A stretch of DNA of 64,000 nt, taken from assembly GCF_041903755.1 (NCBI RefSeq), contig NZ_JBBWVE010000001.1, positions 124,001 to 188,000 on the forward strand. Direction: 5' to 3'. A model generated the notes under the pieces. That model saw nothing but the letters and a program-made list of their open reading frames with translations, did no database searches and was not told where the DNA came from. The DNA is from Thiocapsa roseilacustris. GTDB taxonomy: Bacteria > Pseudomonadota > Gammaproteobacteria > Chromatiales > Chromatiaceae. Both the position numbers and the translations under genes were made by a program. Shown here piece by piece: positions 17,909 to 26,483 of this stretch (positions within the stretch are counted from its first letter, which is position 1; the number at the start of each line of letters is the position of its first letter).

Positions 17909-19102
17909 ATGCGTACCCGGCCCTTAATAGCGGTCATCCTAGCATGGATGATTCCGAGCACGGCCCCGGCCATTGAGTTTGTCGAGGGGAGCTTGCAGGT
18001 CCACGGCTTCGCCAGCCAAGCCGTCATCAAGTCAACCGACAATCAGTATTTCGGCAACAGCCCCGACACCTCGTTCGACTTCACCGAGATCGGGCTGAAT
18101 GCCTCTTACCAGAGCACGCCGAGCCTGCTGTTTTCCGGGCAGCTTTTGGTACGACGCGCCGGGGAGATGTACGACGGTACCCCATCGATCGACTATGGCT
18201 TGGTCGATTTTTCGCCCATCGCCGATACCGAGCGGCGTCTCGGGCTGCGTGTCGGGCGCATCAAGAACCCGTTCGGACTCTACAACGAGACACGCGACGT
18301 TCCCTTCACGCGTCCGAGCATCTTTCTTCCTCAGGTCATTTACTACGACAAGGTTCGGAATCTGCTGCTGTCATACGACGGGATCATGCTCTACGGCGAC
18401 CGTTATCTCAAGCAGGGCAATCTCTCCTTGAACCTCGGCGTCGGGCAATCCGTCATCGACAACAACGTCGAATGGGCCTATCTCGCCAGCGACTTCGAAG
18501 GCGATCTCCGAGCCGAAGGCATCAACTGGGGGATCGGAAGCCTGTGGTTCTCGACGCCGGCCGACGAGCTCAAGCTGGGCCTCAGCGCGATTCTGACTGA
18601 AATGGACTTCAATGCCGGCCCGGAATCTCCCTTGAGCTCCGGGACCATCGATGTCTTCGACTGGGTGGCTTCGTTTCAGTACAACGCTGCGGATTGGACA
18701 ATCTCGGCCGAGTACTCCCGAGCACCCACGCGCTGGAACGATCTCGGTCCCTACTGGCCTTTCAAAGACCAGGTCATGGAAGGGTACTATCTTCAAGGTG
18801 CCTACCGGATTCGCCCGAATCTCGAGATCATGGCCCGTTACGAGGAAGGCTTTGCAAATCGCACCGATCGCGACGGGCGGGGTTCCTCGAAGCTCACCTT
18901 CGGAACCACCCCGCGCTCTGATTTCTTCTCCAAGATCTGGACCGCGGGTCTGCGCTGGGACATCAACCCGAACATCATGTTTCGTCTCGAATTTCAGCGG
19001 CACGATGGGACTTATGCCTTGTCGATCAGGGAGAATCCGGACCCGGGCGATCTCGTCCGTGAGTGGAATGTCTTCGCCGCTTCCATTTCGGCTCGTTTTT
19101 GA
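17909..19102 (+). CDS. Outer-membrane porin-like beta-barrel protein
   Basis: A 397-residue protein with a signal peptide (MRTRPLIAVILAWMIP, cleavage near PAIEF) and alternating beta-strands ending in a C-terminal aromatic (SARF), typical of an outer-membrane barrel. Segments such as LRVGRIKNPFGLYNETRD resemble the porin/phosphate-selective porin-like families. The ATG at 17909 follows the PstS-like stop codon by one base. It reads into the GGDEF-EAL gene, which starts nine bases after its stop. Confidence 0.75.
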   Translation: MRTRPLIAVILAWMIPSTAPAIEFVEGSLQVHGFASQAVIKSTDNQYFGNSPDTSFDFTEIGLNASYQSTPSLLFSGQLLVRRAGEMYDGTPSIDYGLVDFSPIADTERRLGLRVGRIKNPFGLYNETRDVPFTRPSIFLPQVIYYDKVRNLLLSYDGIMLYGDRYLKQGNLSLNLGVGQSVIDNNVEWAYLASDFEGDLRAEGINWGIGSLWFSTPADELKLGLSAILTEMDFNAGPESPLSSGTIDVFDWVASFQYNAADWTISAEYSRAPTRWNDLGPYWPFKDQVMEGYYLQGAYRIRPNLEIMARYEEGFANRTDRDGRGSSKLTFGTTPRSDFFSKIWTAGLRWDINPNIMFRLEFQRHDGTYALSIRENPDPGDLVREWNVFAASISARF

Positions 19103-19111
19103 GGCTCCCCG

Positions 19112-21568
19112 ATGGACGACGCCGTTGTCGAGGAGAGACCGTCGGTCGACCTGAGTCTCCGCTGGAAGGCACTCATCGCCATGGCCCTGGCGCTCGTGCT
19201 GGTGAATGCATCGCTCGCGTTGATCTCGAACTTTCAGCTGACCGGTCAGTTCGAGCTCCAACAGAGCGCCGTTCGCGATCAGCAGGCTCGACAGTTGCGC
19301 GCTCTCGTCGAAGAGGACACCCAGGAGATGTCGAAGCTCGCCAGCCTGGTGCCTCTGCTCGGTGGCGGCGAATCGGCGATGACGGGCCCGGACGCAGTGC
19401 TCAAGGATGCGCTGCTCACCAACGGCGCTATGCTCGATCTGGAATGGGACATTCGATCCGTTCAGTGGATTCGACCCGACGGCTCCACGGCCATCGTGTG
19501 GCCGGAGGATGCTCAGGATATTCCGGACGCACTGCGCGCGGAGCTACTCATAGCGCCCGAGGAGGCGGTTGCCACACTCTTGTGCAGCCCGGAGTGCCGT
19601 CAGTACAAAGCAACCCCGCTGCTCTGGAAGGGTTCCTTCGCCGGCAACCTGGTCCTCGGTCGGTCGCTCGCCGACGCATTGCTCGCCTTCAACGCCTTGA
19701 CCGGGGCCGAGGTCGCCATCACCTGGCGCGATGATGTCCGATCTGCCGAGCTGCTGGATCCGCGCAGCCCGGACTACCTGCGGTTCCCTGCCGTGACCTA
19801 CCCCGACGACACCCTCCCCGTTCTACGCGCGGCCGCGCCGGCGCTCACGAGCGGCGACAGACTACAGGAGCCGCTGCTGATCCCGCATGGGCCGGGTTGG
19901 TACGAGATCTTTCGTATCCCGGCAATTGCCTCCGGCATCGACGCCCTGGTGGTCAACGACGTGACCACCCAACGCGAGGCGATTCGCACGGCCACGATCG
20001 GCAGCATCCTACTCGGAATCCTGGGCCTGATCCTCTCGGGCTCATTGCTCTTGCTGATCATCAAAGGACCCTTGTACCGACTCAGGGATCTTGCCACGGT
20101 GATCCCCTTGCTGGCCGAAAACCGCTATTCGGACCTGCGACGTCAGCTCCCGGTGCGCTCGAAGTCGCTCATGCTGCGCGACGAGATCGATCTCATGACC
20201 GACACGGTCAGAAGCCTCACCGACCGCATGGAGCTGCTCCAGTCCGACCGCGAGCAGGCCGAGGCCCGTCTCGTCTGGCTCGCCGACCACGACCCCTTGA
20301 CACAACTCTGCAACCGGCGCCGTTTCAACGACGATTTCGAGCGCATCCTGGATCAAACCATCCGCTTCGGCCATCAGGGCGCCCTGCTGTTCCTGGATCT
20401 CGATCAATTCAAGGACGTCAACGACCTGAGCGGCCACCGCGTCGGCGATACCCTGTTGCAACGCGTCTCGGAGCAATTAAGGCAGGTCACTCAAACCAGC
20501 GACCTGCTCGCACGCTTGGGCGGAGACGAGTTCGCCCTGGTCCTGCCGGAGGCAACGGAGGACGACGCCCTCGCCACCGCCGAGTCGGTTCAAAAGGCAG
20601 TCTGCTCCATCAGTCTACAAGAGCACGGCCGCCGCCACAGGGTCACGGCAAGTATCGGCATCGTCATGTTTCCGACCCAGGGCACCGATATCGGCCAACT
20701 CATGGCGAGCGCCGATCTGGCCATGTATCAGGCCAAGGAGAAGGGACGCGGACGCTGGTATCTCTTTTCCGAAGAGGATCAAGGAAAGGAGCAGCTCGAT
20801 GCCCGCGTGCTCTGGCGCGAGCAGATCAATCAGGCATTGACCCAGGGGCGATTCGAGCTGCACGTGCAACCCATCATCGAGATCGCCACCGGACTGATAC
20901 GGCACATGGAGGTCTTACTCAGGATGCGCGACGCACGCGGCGGGATGATCTTTCCGGATCGGTTCATCCCGGTGGCGGAACGCACCGGGCAGATCCAGGC
21001 GATCGATCGATGGGTCATCGACAATGCCCTCGCCGCCATGGAGCTACGGGCCGACCTGAACCTCTCGATCAATCTCTCCGCCAGCGCCATGGACGACCCC
21101 TTGCTGCTGACGGACCTGCGACACCTTTTGGAAAGACACCGCATCGCGCCCGAACGGATCTCCTTCGAGGTCACCGAGACCGCCGCGATCAACAGCCTGC
21201 TGAATGCGACACGTTTAATGCGCGGAATGCAGGAGCTCGGGTGTCGTTTCGCACTGGATGACTTCGGCAGCGGCTATGCCTCTTACGCCTACCTGCGCAA
21301 GCTTCCGGTCGATGAGGTCAAGATCGACGGGGCCTTCGTGCGCGACATCGCCAGAAATCCGGAAGACCGGATCTTCGTCAAGGCGATCACCGATATGGCC
21401 CACGGCATGGGTAAGCGCGTCATCGCCGAGTTCGTCGAGAACGCCGAGATCTTAGGTATTCTGAAGGGGCTCGGCGTCGACGACGCCCAAGGGTACTATT
21501 TCAGCAAGCCGGTCAAGCTGGAGCAACCGGGCACGCCGATCGCATTTGACGGCGTTCTTCGATCCTAG
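19112..21568 (+). CDS. Membrane-bound GGDEF-EAL protein for cyclic di-GMP turnover
   Basis: An 818-residue inner-membrane protein. TM1 lies near residues 18-40, a periplasmic sensor domain (with CSPEC near 170) follows, TM2 lies near 297-318, then a HAMP-like linker, a GGDEF domain (LARLGGDEFAL near 470) and an EAL domain (EVLLR near 599, DDFGSGYASYAYL, KIDGAFV). Both catalytic signatures look intact, so it could make and degrade cyclic di-GMP. It is the third gene of the operon; the PstS-like protein probably presents a periplasmic signal to its sensor domain. Confidence 0.9.
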   Translation: MDDAVVEERPSVDLSLRWKALIAMALALVLVNASLALISNFQLTGQFELQQSAVRDQQARQLRALVEEDTQEMSKLASLVPLLGGGESAMTGPDAVLKDALLTNGAMLDLEWDIRSVQWIRPDGSTAIVWPEDAQDIPDALRAELLIAPEEAVATLLCSPECRQYKATPLLWKGSFAGNLVLGRSLADALLAFNALTGAEVAITWRDDVRSAELLDPRSPDYLRFPAVTYPDDTLPVLRAAAPALTSGDRLQEPLLIPHGPGWYEIFRIPAIASGIDALVVNDVTTQREAIRTATIGSILLGILGLILSGSLLLLIIKGPLYRLRDLATVIPLLAENRYSDLRRQLPVRSKSLMLRDEIDLMTDTVRSLTDRMELLQSDREQAEARLVWLADHDPLTQLCNRRRFNDDFERILDQTIRFGHQGALLFLDLDQFKDVNDLSGHRVGDTLLQRVSEQLRQVTQTSDLLARLGGDEFALVLPEATEDDALATAESVQKAVCSISLQEHGRRHRVTASIGIVMFPTQGTDIGQLMASADLAMYQAKEKGRGRWYLFSEEDQGKEQLDARVLWREQINQALTQGRFELHVQPIIEIATGLIRHMEVLLRMRDARGGMIFPDRFIPVAERTGQIQAIDRWVIDNALAAMELRADLNLSINLSASAMDDPLLLTDLRHLLERHRIAPERISFEVTETAAINSLLNATRLMRGMQELGCRFALDDFGSGYASYAYLRKLPVDEVKIDGAFVRDIARNPEDRIFVKAITDMAHGMGKRVIAEFVENAEILGILKGLGVDDAQGYYFSKPVKLEQPGTPIAFDGVLRS

Positions 21569-21593
21569 GCGATTTCCGCAAACTTCCATACCC

Positions 21594-21669
21594 GTAGGTT
21601 GTGCTGACGATAGGAAGCACAACTTGCGCCGACGGTTAGTTGTGCCACGCACAGCTCGGCACAACCTAC
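21594..21669. repeat. REP-like palindromic element
   Basis: Outer arms GTAGGTTGTGC and GCACAACCTAC (11 bp) enclose further copies of GCACAAC/GTTGTGC, giving a complex stem. It lies just after the GGDEF-EAL gene and between two converging genes. Similar GTAGGTTGTGC elements are common in intergenic DNA of many proteobacteria. Confidence 0.7.
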
Positions 21670-21762
21670 GCCCTTGGCATGAAGGTTTCCGGAGTTCGCC
21701 TTATTTCCGACGCGTGACTCAGAAACATCGGCTGGGGTTCTTGCGCCGATGCCGGAAGAGAT

Positions 21763-22644
21763 CTACCCCTCGCCGACCGCCCCCCGGATCACCTCGAAGA
21801 TGGCCGCGGAATCATCCTCGCCCATGCCTCGCTCGACCAGCAGATTCAGCCATTCCGTGACCATCGCCGCAGTCGTCAAGGAGATCCCCAACTCCTGCGC
21901 AGACTCAAGCACGATCCGCATGTCCTTGCGGTGCAGACGTGACTTGAAACCCGGGGTGTAATCGCCCTCGATCATCCGCAGGCCATGCACCTCAAGGATG
22001 CGGCTGCCCGCAAAACCGCCGAGCAGGGCCTCGCGCACCTTCAGCGGATCCACACCGCTCGCCTGCGCCAACAAGACCGCCTCTGCCACGCCGGCAATGG
22101 TCGCGCCGACGACGATCTGGTTGCAGGATTTGCAGACCTGGCCGGCACCGTTGGGGCCGACGTGCACGATATTTCCGCCCATCGCCTCGAACAGCGGCTG
22201 CACCCGTGCGAAGGTGGCGGCCTCGCCTCCGACCATGATGGACAGGGTACCGGCGGTTGCCCCGGCCTCCCCGCCCGAGACCGGGGCGTCGAGCATCGCG
22301 GCTCCGGCAACGCCGAGTCGCTCGGCCATCATCCGCGTGGACGCGGGCGAGATCGTGCTCATGTCCACCACCACCGCATCGGGTCGGACACCTTGGATGA
22401 CACCCTCCGGCCCGAGGATTACCTCTTCGACATCCGGGGTATCCGAGACCATCGTGAAGAGGATCGACGCGTCTCGAGCGACCGCCGCCGGGCTTGAAGC
22501 CGTCCGGGCACCGGCCTCGGCCAGCGGCGCCATCGATTCGGGACGCCGGGCATGGACGACGAGGTCGTAACCGGCCTTGACGAGATTCAAGGCCATCGGC
22601 CGACCCATGATCCCGAGGCCGATGAATCCGACAGGTTCGGTCAT
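21763..22644 (-). CDS. 2-hydroxy-3-oxopropionate (tartronate semialdehyde) reductase
   Basis: A 293-residue member of the 3-hydroxyacid dehydrogenase family. It has an N-terminal NAD(P) site GFIGLGIMGRPMA, the substrate motif DAPVSGGEAGA, and the catalytic Lys region KSCNQIVVG. It reduces tartronate semialdehyde to glycerate. The ATG at 22644 has AGGA upstream; the longer frame to 22791 is not used. It lies beside the glycolate oxidase genes glcF and glcE on the same strand, so a glycolate-to-glycerate route is likely. A GarR/GlxR assignment is reasonable; closely related hydroxyisobutyrate dehydrogenases cannot be excluded. Confidence 0.85.
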   Translation of the reverse strand: MTEPVGFIGLGIMGRPMALNLVKAGYDLVVHARRPESMAPLAEAGARTASSPAAVARDASILFTMVSDTPDVEEVILGPEGVIQGVRPDAVVVDMSTISPASTRMMAERLGVAGAAMLDAPVSGGEAGATAGTLSIMVGGEAATFARVQPLFEAMGGNIVHVGPNGAGQVCKSCNQIVVGATIAGVAEAVLLAQASGVDPLKVREALLGGFAGSRILEVHGLRMIEGDYTPGFKSRLHRKDMRIVLESAQELGISLTTAAMVTEWLNLLVERGMGEDDSAAIFEVIRGAVGEG

Positions 22645-22740
22645 GGTGCCATCCTCATTGATTGCCGAGAAAAGGAGCCGGAGACATTGATGCGGACGGC
22701 TGTCGCCGAACCGCGCAGCACACGGCCCCCGGGGCCTTGC

Positions 22741-22866
22741 CACCGATCGGTTGACGTCGGCACCCTGGTTCCCGCTCGAAATGTCTCTCACGGAGGCACG
22801 GAGACACGAAGCGCACGCAGAACAGATCTCGGATTCTCCGTGCCCTCCGCGTCTCCGTGAGAGATT
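22741..22866. repeat. CACGGAGA-type dispersed repeat, copy 3
   Basis: It opens CACCGATCGGTTGAC and CGGCACCCTGGTTCC, as in copy 2, continues with TCTCTCACGGAGGCACGGAG and ends in the inverted right arm CTCCGCGTCTCCGTGAGAGA. It fills the 320-base gap between the reductase and glcF. Confidence 0.75.
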
Positions 22867-22964
22867 CCGGAACCTGAAAGGTGCTAAGGCACAGGGCTTT
22901 GATCCGTTCGTGTTTCGCCCAAGCGGCGCCCCGCCGAAGGCAATCCGAGCTGACCGACCGCGGC

Positions 22965-24182
22965 TCAGCCGTCGAGCAGCTCAAGCAGCTCGAGCCAGTG
23001 GACGACGGGGATCTCGGTGCCGCCGCCGATCTGGAGCTGACAGCCGATGTTGGCCGTCGCGATCAGCTCCGGTCGACCCGACTCCAGGGCGGCGACCTTG
23101 TTCGCAAGCAGACGTGCGGAGAGCTCGGGCTGCGTGATCGAATAGGTCCCGGCGGAGCCGCAGCACAGATGGCCGTCCGGCACCGAAGTCATCGAAAACC
23201 CGAGCCGCGACAGGACCGGCTCGACGACCTGTTTGAGCTGCTGGCCGTGCTGCAGCGTGCAGGGCGCGTGGAAGGCGACCTTGCGGCCTGCGCCCGGCAA
23301 GCCGAGCGGTGCGAGATCCAGGCTCGCGATGACCTCGATCGGATCGCGTGCCAAGGCCGCCACGCGCGCGGCCCGCTCGGCGTATTGGGGATCCTCGGCC
23401 AGCGCATGACCGTAATCCTTCACCATGGCACCGCAACCACTCGCGGTGACCAGGATCGCCTCGCAGCCCGCCTCGATCTCGGGCCACCAGGCGTCGATAT
23501 TGCGCCGCATCGCATCGAGCCCGTCCGTCAAGGCGTTCAGGTGATAGGCCGCAGCACCGCAACAGCCGGCGTCCGGCGACTCGACCAGATCGATCCCGAG
23601 CCGCGCCAGCACACGCGCCGCCGCGGCGTTGGTCTTGGGTGTGGCGACCGACTGCACGCACCCGCCGAGCACCAGCATACGACGTCGCCCGGCGGGCTTC
23701 GGCCAAGTACCGGCCGCACGCGGTGTCGGCAGCTTCGCCTTGAGCTTGGCCGGCAGCAGCGGCTTCATCCAACGCCCGATCCGCATCAAGGGGCCGAAAC
23801 GCGATGGATAGGGCACCGTCTTCACGAGCGCCCAGCGCAGCAGCCGCTCGGACACCGGACGCTCGACCCGCTCCTCGACCAGGTGCCGCCCGATATCGAG
23901 CAGACGCGCGTAACGCACACCCGACGGACAGGTCGTCTCGCAGGATCGGCAGGTCAGGCAGCGGTCGAGATGCTGCTGGGTGATGCGGGTGGGCGTCTGG
24001 CCCTCCATCACCAGCTTGATCTGGTAGATGCGCCCCCGCGGACCGTCGAGCTCGTCGCCGAGCAGCTGATAGGTCGGGCAGGTCGCGGTGCAAAAGCCGC
24101 AGTGCACGCAGGTGCGCAGGATGGCGTCGGCCTCGCGGCCAGCGGGCGTGATCAAAAACTCGGGCAGGATCTCGGTCTGCAT
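22965..24182 (-). CDS. glcF: Glycolate oxidase iron-sulfur subunit
   Basis: A 405-residue subunit that passes electrons from glycolate oxidation. Two ferredoxin-type 4Fe-4S motifs are visible: CVHCGFCTATCP (Cys 25, 28, 31, 35) and CLTCRSCETTCP (Cys 75, 78, 81, 85), followed by two CCG domains (GGCVQS, DAGCCGAAAYH, HAPCTLQHGQ, HLCCGSAGTYS). It lies nine bases after glcE. The catalytic subunit glcD is not in the window; it may lie elsewhere. Confidence 0.94.
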   Translation of the reverse strand: MQTEILPEFLITPAGREADAILRTCVHCGFCTATCPTYQLLGDELDGPRGRIYQIKLVMEGQTPTRITQQHLDRCLTCRSCETTCPSGVRYARLLDIGRHLVEERVERPVSERLLRWALVKTVPYPSRFGPLMRIGRWMKPLLPAKLKAKLPTPRAAGTWPKPAGRRRMLVLGGCVQSVATPKTNAAAARVLARLGIDLVESPDAGCCGAAAYHLNALTDGLDAMRRNIDAWWPEIEAGCEAILVTASGCGAMVKDYGHALAEDPQYAERAARVAALARDPIEVIASLDLAPLGLPGAGRKVAFHAPCTLQHGQQLKQVVEPVLSRLGFSMTSVPDGHLCCGSAGTYSITQPELSARLLANKVAALESGRPELIATANIGCQLQIGGGTEIPVVHWLELLELLDG

Positions 24183-24191
24183 GCCTGGCTC

Positions 24192-25289
24192 CTAGAGGGT
24201 CGCGTAGAGTCGACCGGGATTCAGGATGCCGTTCGGATCGAAGGCCCGTTTCATCTCGCGATGCAGTGTCATGAGTCCGGCCGGGAGCGGGTGGAAGACC
24301 TCCGAGCGGCGGTTACCCCCACGAAAGAGCGTGGCATGCCCGCCGACCGAGCCGACGGCGGAACGGATGACGTCGGCCGAGGCATCGCTGCGTAGCCAGC
24401 GTTGCGCGCCGCCCCACTCGATCAGCTGGGCGCCCGGCAGAGACAGAGGCGTGACGGTCGGAGGCACCGACAAGCGCCACAAGGGTGCATCACCGGCAAA
24501 GTAGGGATGGCCTTGCTCGCGTATCCGATCGCGCCAGAACGCCAACGCTTCGGCCTCGTCGACCGCCTCGCCGCCGATGCGCTCGGCGGCGGCCGAAACC
24601 CCGCCGTGGTTACCGGATAACCGAACCCAAAGCTGCTCGCCGTCGAAGCAGGTTGCGCTGATCGGCAGAGGCTTGGCGGCCCAGCCGGTCATACGGGCGA
24701 TCGCCTCCGCCTGCGAGCAGGTCTGCACCAGCGTCCGGCCGGTCGTCGGGTGGGGGAGCACCTTCACGCTGATGTCGAGTAGGACGCCGAGGGTGCCGAA
24801 GGCACCGGTCATGAGCCGCGAGATGTCGTAGCCGGCGACGTTCTTCATCACCTCGCCGCCGAAGCGCAGGACCTCGGCTCGCCCGGTCAGCACGCGGGTT
24901 CCGAGCACCAGATCGCGGGCCGAGCCCGCATAGGGTCGCGCGGGACCGGAGAGACCGCAGGCGATGGTTCCACCCAGGGTCGCACCCAAGGTCGAGGCGC
25001 CCCCGTCCGAGTCATCGCCGAAATGCGGCGGCTCGAACGGGAGCATCTGCCCCTGCTCGGCAAGCGCGGCCTCGATCTCGCGAAGCGGCGTACCGCAGCG
25101 CGCGGTGACGACCAGCTCCTTGGGCTGATAGTTGAGAATCCCGGTATGCCCCGACAGGGACAGGACCTCGCCATCGACCGCACGCCCGAGCCCCGACTTG
25201 GTCCCGTTGCCCTCCAAGCGCAGGGGTAACGAGGCATCGGCCGCATCGCGGACCCGATCTTGAAGCTCGGCGGTCAGGTCGTTGCTCAC
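24192..25289 (-). CDS. glcE: Glycolate oxidase FAD-binding subunit
   Basis: A 365-residue FAD-linked subunit. The FAD-binding (PCMH) domain shows PLRLEGNGTKSGLG, ELVVTARCGTPLREIE, and the GATLGGTIACGLSGPARP loop; the C-terminus ends MKRAFDPNGILNPGRLY, typical of the family. The start chosen is GTG 25289 (VSNDLTAEL); the longer frame to 25499 has no homology. It forms an operon with glcF. GlcE works with GlcD and GlcF in the membrane-associated glycolate oxidase. Confidence 0.93.
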   Translation of the reverse strand: MSNDLTAELQDRVRDAADASLPLRLEGNGTKSGLGRAVDGEVLSLSGHTGILNYQPKELVVTARCGTPLREIEAALAEQGQMLPFEPPHFGDDSDGGASTLGATLGGTIACGLSGPARPYAGSARDLVLGTRVLTGRAEVLRFGGEVMKNVAGYDISRLMTGAFGTLGVLLDISVKVLPHPTTGRTLVQTCSQAEAIARMTGWAAKPLPISATCFDGEQLWVRLSGNHGGVSAAAERIGGEAVDEAEALAFWRDRIREQGHPYFAGDAPLWRLSVPPTVTPLSLPGAQLIEWGGAQRWLRSDASADVIRSAVGSVGGHATLFRGGNRRSEVFHPLPAGLMTLHREMKRAFDPNGILNPGRLYATL

Positions 25290-25488
25290 CCGTTTCCCCA
25301 CACAAGAGTTTTGAACCACAATGGCGCATAGAGCGCAAAGGGTTTGAAGGATGTCATCTCGAAAACACCGGTCGTGCCGAGCAGGAGCGAGGCACGACAA
25401 CCCCGAGCCGCAGCTCGACCTCCATCCGCCGACAGGCCCCACGCACCCCGGATCCTGCTTCACCGCAGTCGCTGTCGGACCGCCTTCC

Positions 25489-25521
25489 GAGCATATCACC
25501 GCCGGCGTTGCCCACGCACAT
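25489..25521. repeat. 33-bp repeat at the left edge of the defence island
   Basis: The sequence starts GAGCATATCACCGCCGG and ends CGCACAT. It matches 49950-49982 at 29 of 33 positions in the same orientation, and the two copies bracket the whole BREX island. It may be a trace of the insertion, or a small dispersed repeat. Confidence 0.5.
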
Positions 25522-25548
25522 TCAGCAGACCCAACCCAGCCGTTCTAG

Positions 25549-25724
25549 ATTTGCGTCAGCCCGGAGAGCGTCCCGCTCCCGGGACCGCCGACTTCAGTCG
25601 GCGAAACATGCCGCGGACCCGCCCCACCCCCTGAAACCACAGCGCCTTCGCCTCGCGCCGACTGAAGTCGGCGGTCCCGGGGGTCGCCCCGGGCGTTCTT
25701 GGGTCGAACTTGAGAATTGCTGGA
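25549..25724 (+). repeat. Intergenic repeat split by a palindromic element
   Basis: The outer parts (25549-25564 and 25676-25724) match the intact repeat at 10847-10908. Between them lies about 110 bases of REP-like DNA with perfect 26-bp inverted arms at 25578-25603 and 25656-25681 (starting CCCGGGACCGCCGACTTCAG). This looks like one repeat inserted into another. It fills the 471-base gap between glcE and the brxA-like gene. Confidence 0.7.
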
Positions 25725-25760
25725 CCCAAACTTTCTGAGGCCATCTACCCTGGTATCGCG

Positions 25761-26483
25761 TCAAGGGATTGCAACGAGCTGCGAGCTTCCGCTATCGGCT
25801 CTGAGCTCCAGGGTCGGGCAGAGAGAGATCATGAACGGCAGGGAGCCCTCCAGTCGGAACGGATACAGCGCGGTCGCCGCCTGCAGTGCAGCCACGGGCA
25901 AGGCTCTGCCGGCATAGCGAATCGCGGCTTCGATCAGCCAAGTGACCAGTGTCTCCTCGCGGATCATCAACGGCTCGCGCCGAACGATGCGGCGACCCTC
26001 GTCGGTGCGCACGATGCCGGTCCAACTGGCCTGCGTCTGAATCACCCGGTTGGTGGCACGATAGGCGGTCTCGCGCTCGCCGTAGGTCTCCGCCATGCGG
26101 CGCTGGACCTCGATGGTCGTGCAGTCGCCTTGAATGGCCGAGAGCCGCCCGATCACTTCCGCCACCTTGCCGAAAAAGGGATAGGCCGTGATCGCCATCC
26201 CCCAGCAGAGTGCCGGGATCGCGGCATCGGATGTCGCACGCGCGATCGCGGCCCCGCGATCGGCGAAGTCGCTGAGCTCGGGCCGTGGCTCCAGCCACAA
26301 GCCTTTCAGAACACTGCGGCTCTTCTTCCGGGACGCGGCGCCTGGCTCGGCCGCCTCGATCAGGGCGTCCAGGGTTTCCAAGCTGTCTTGACCGTTGCGC
26401 ACCCGCAGCGCGCACTGCGCCCAATCGAGCGGAACGAATCGATCGAAGCCGATTTGGGGCGGGATGTTCGGACGCTTGCTCAA
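25761..26483 (-). CDS. Putative BrxA-position protein of the BREX-3 locus
   Basis: A 240-residue protein placed after pglZ, where BREX type 3 loci carry brxA. It opens with LSKRPNIPPQIGFDRFVPLDW and is mostly helical; segments such as SRSVLKGLWLEP and ETAYRATNRVIQTQASWTGI are visible, but no catalytic motif is recognised. The start is TTG 26483, overlapping the pglZ stop codon (TTGA). BrxA proteins of other BREX types are DNA-binding helical proteins; here the name rests mainly on gene order. Confidence 0.6.
   Translation of the reverse strand: MSKRPNIPPQIGFDRFVPLDWAQCALRVRNGQDSLETLDALIEAAEPGAASRKKSRSVLKGLWLEPRPELSDFADRGAAIARATSDAAIPALCWGMAITAYPFFGKVAEVIGRLSAIQGDCTTIEVQRRMAETYGERETAYRATNRVIQTQASWTGIVRTDEGRRIVRREPLMIREETLVTWLIEAAIRYAGRALPVAALQAATALYPFRLEGSLPFMISLCPTLELRADSGSSQLVAIP

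Noticed and set aside
25792..26424. 210-residue frame inside the brxA-like gene
   Set aside because: Out-of-frame shadow rich in Arg and Ala; the other frame has the start overlap with pglZ.
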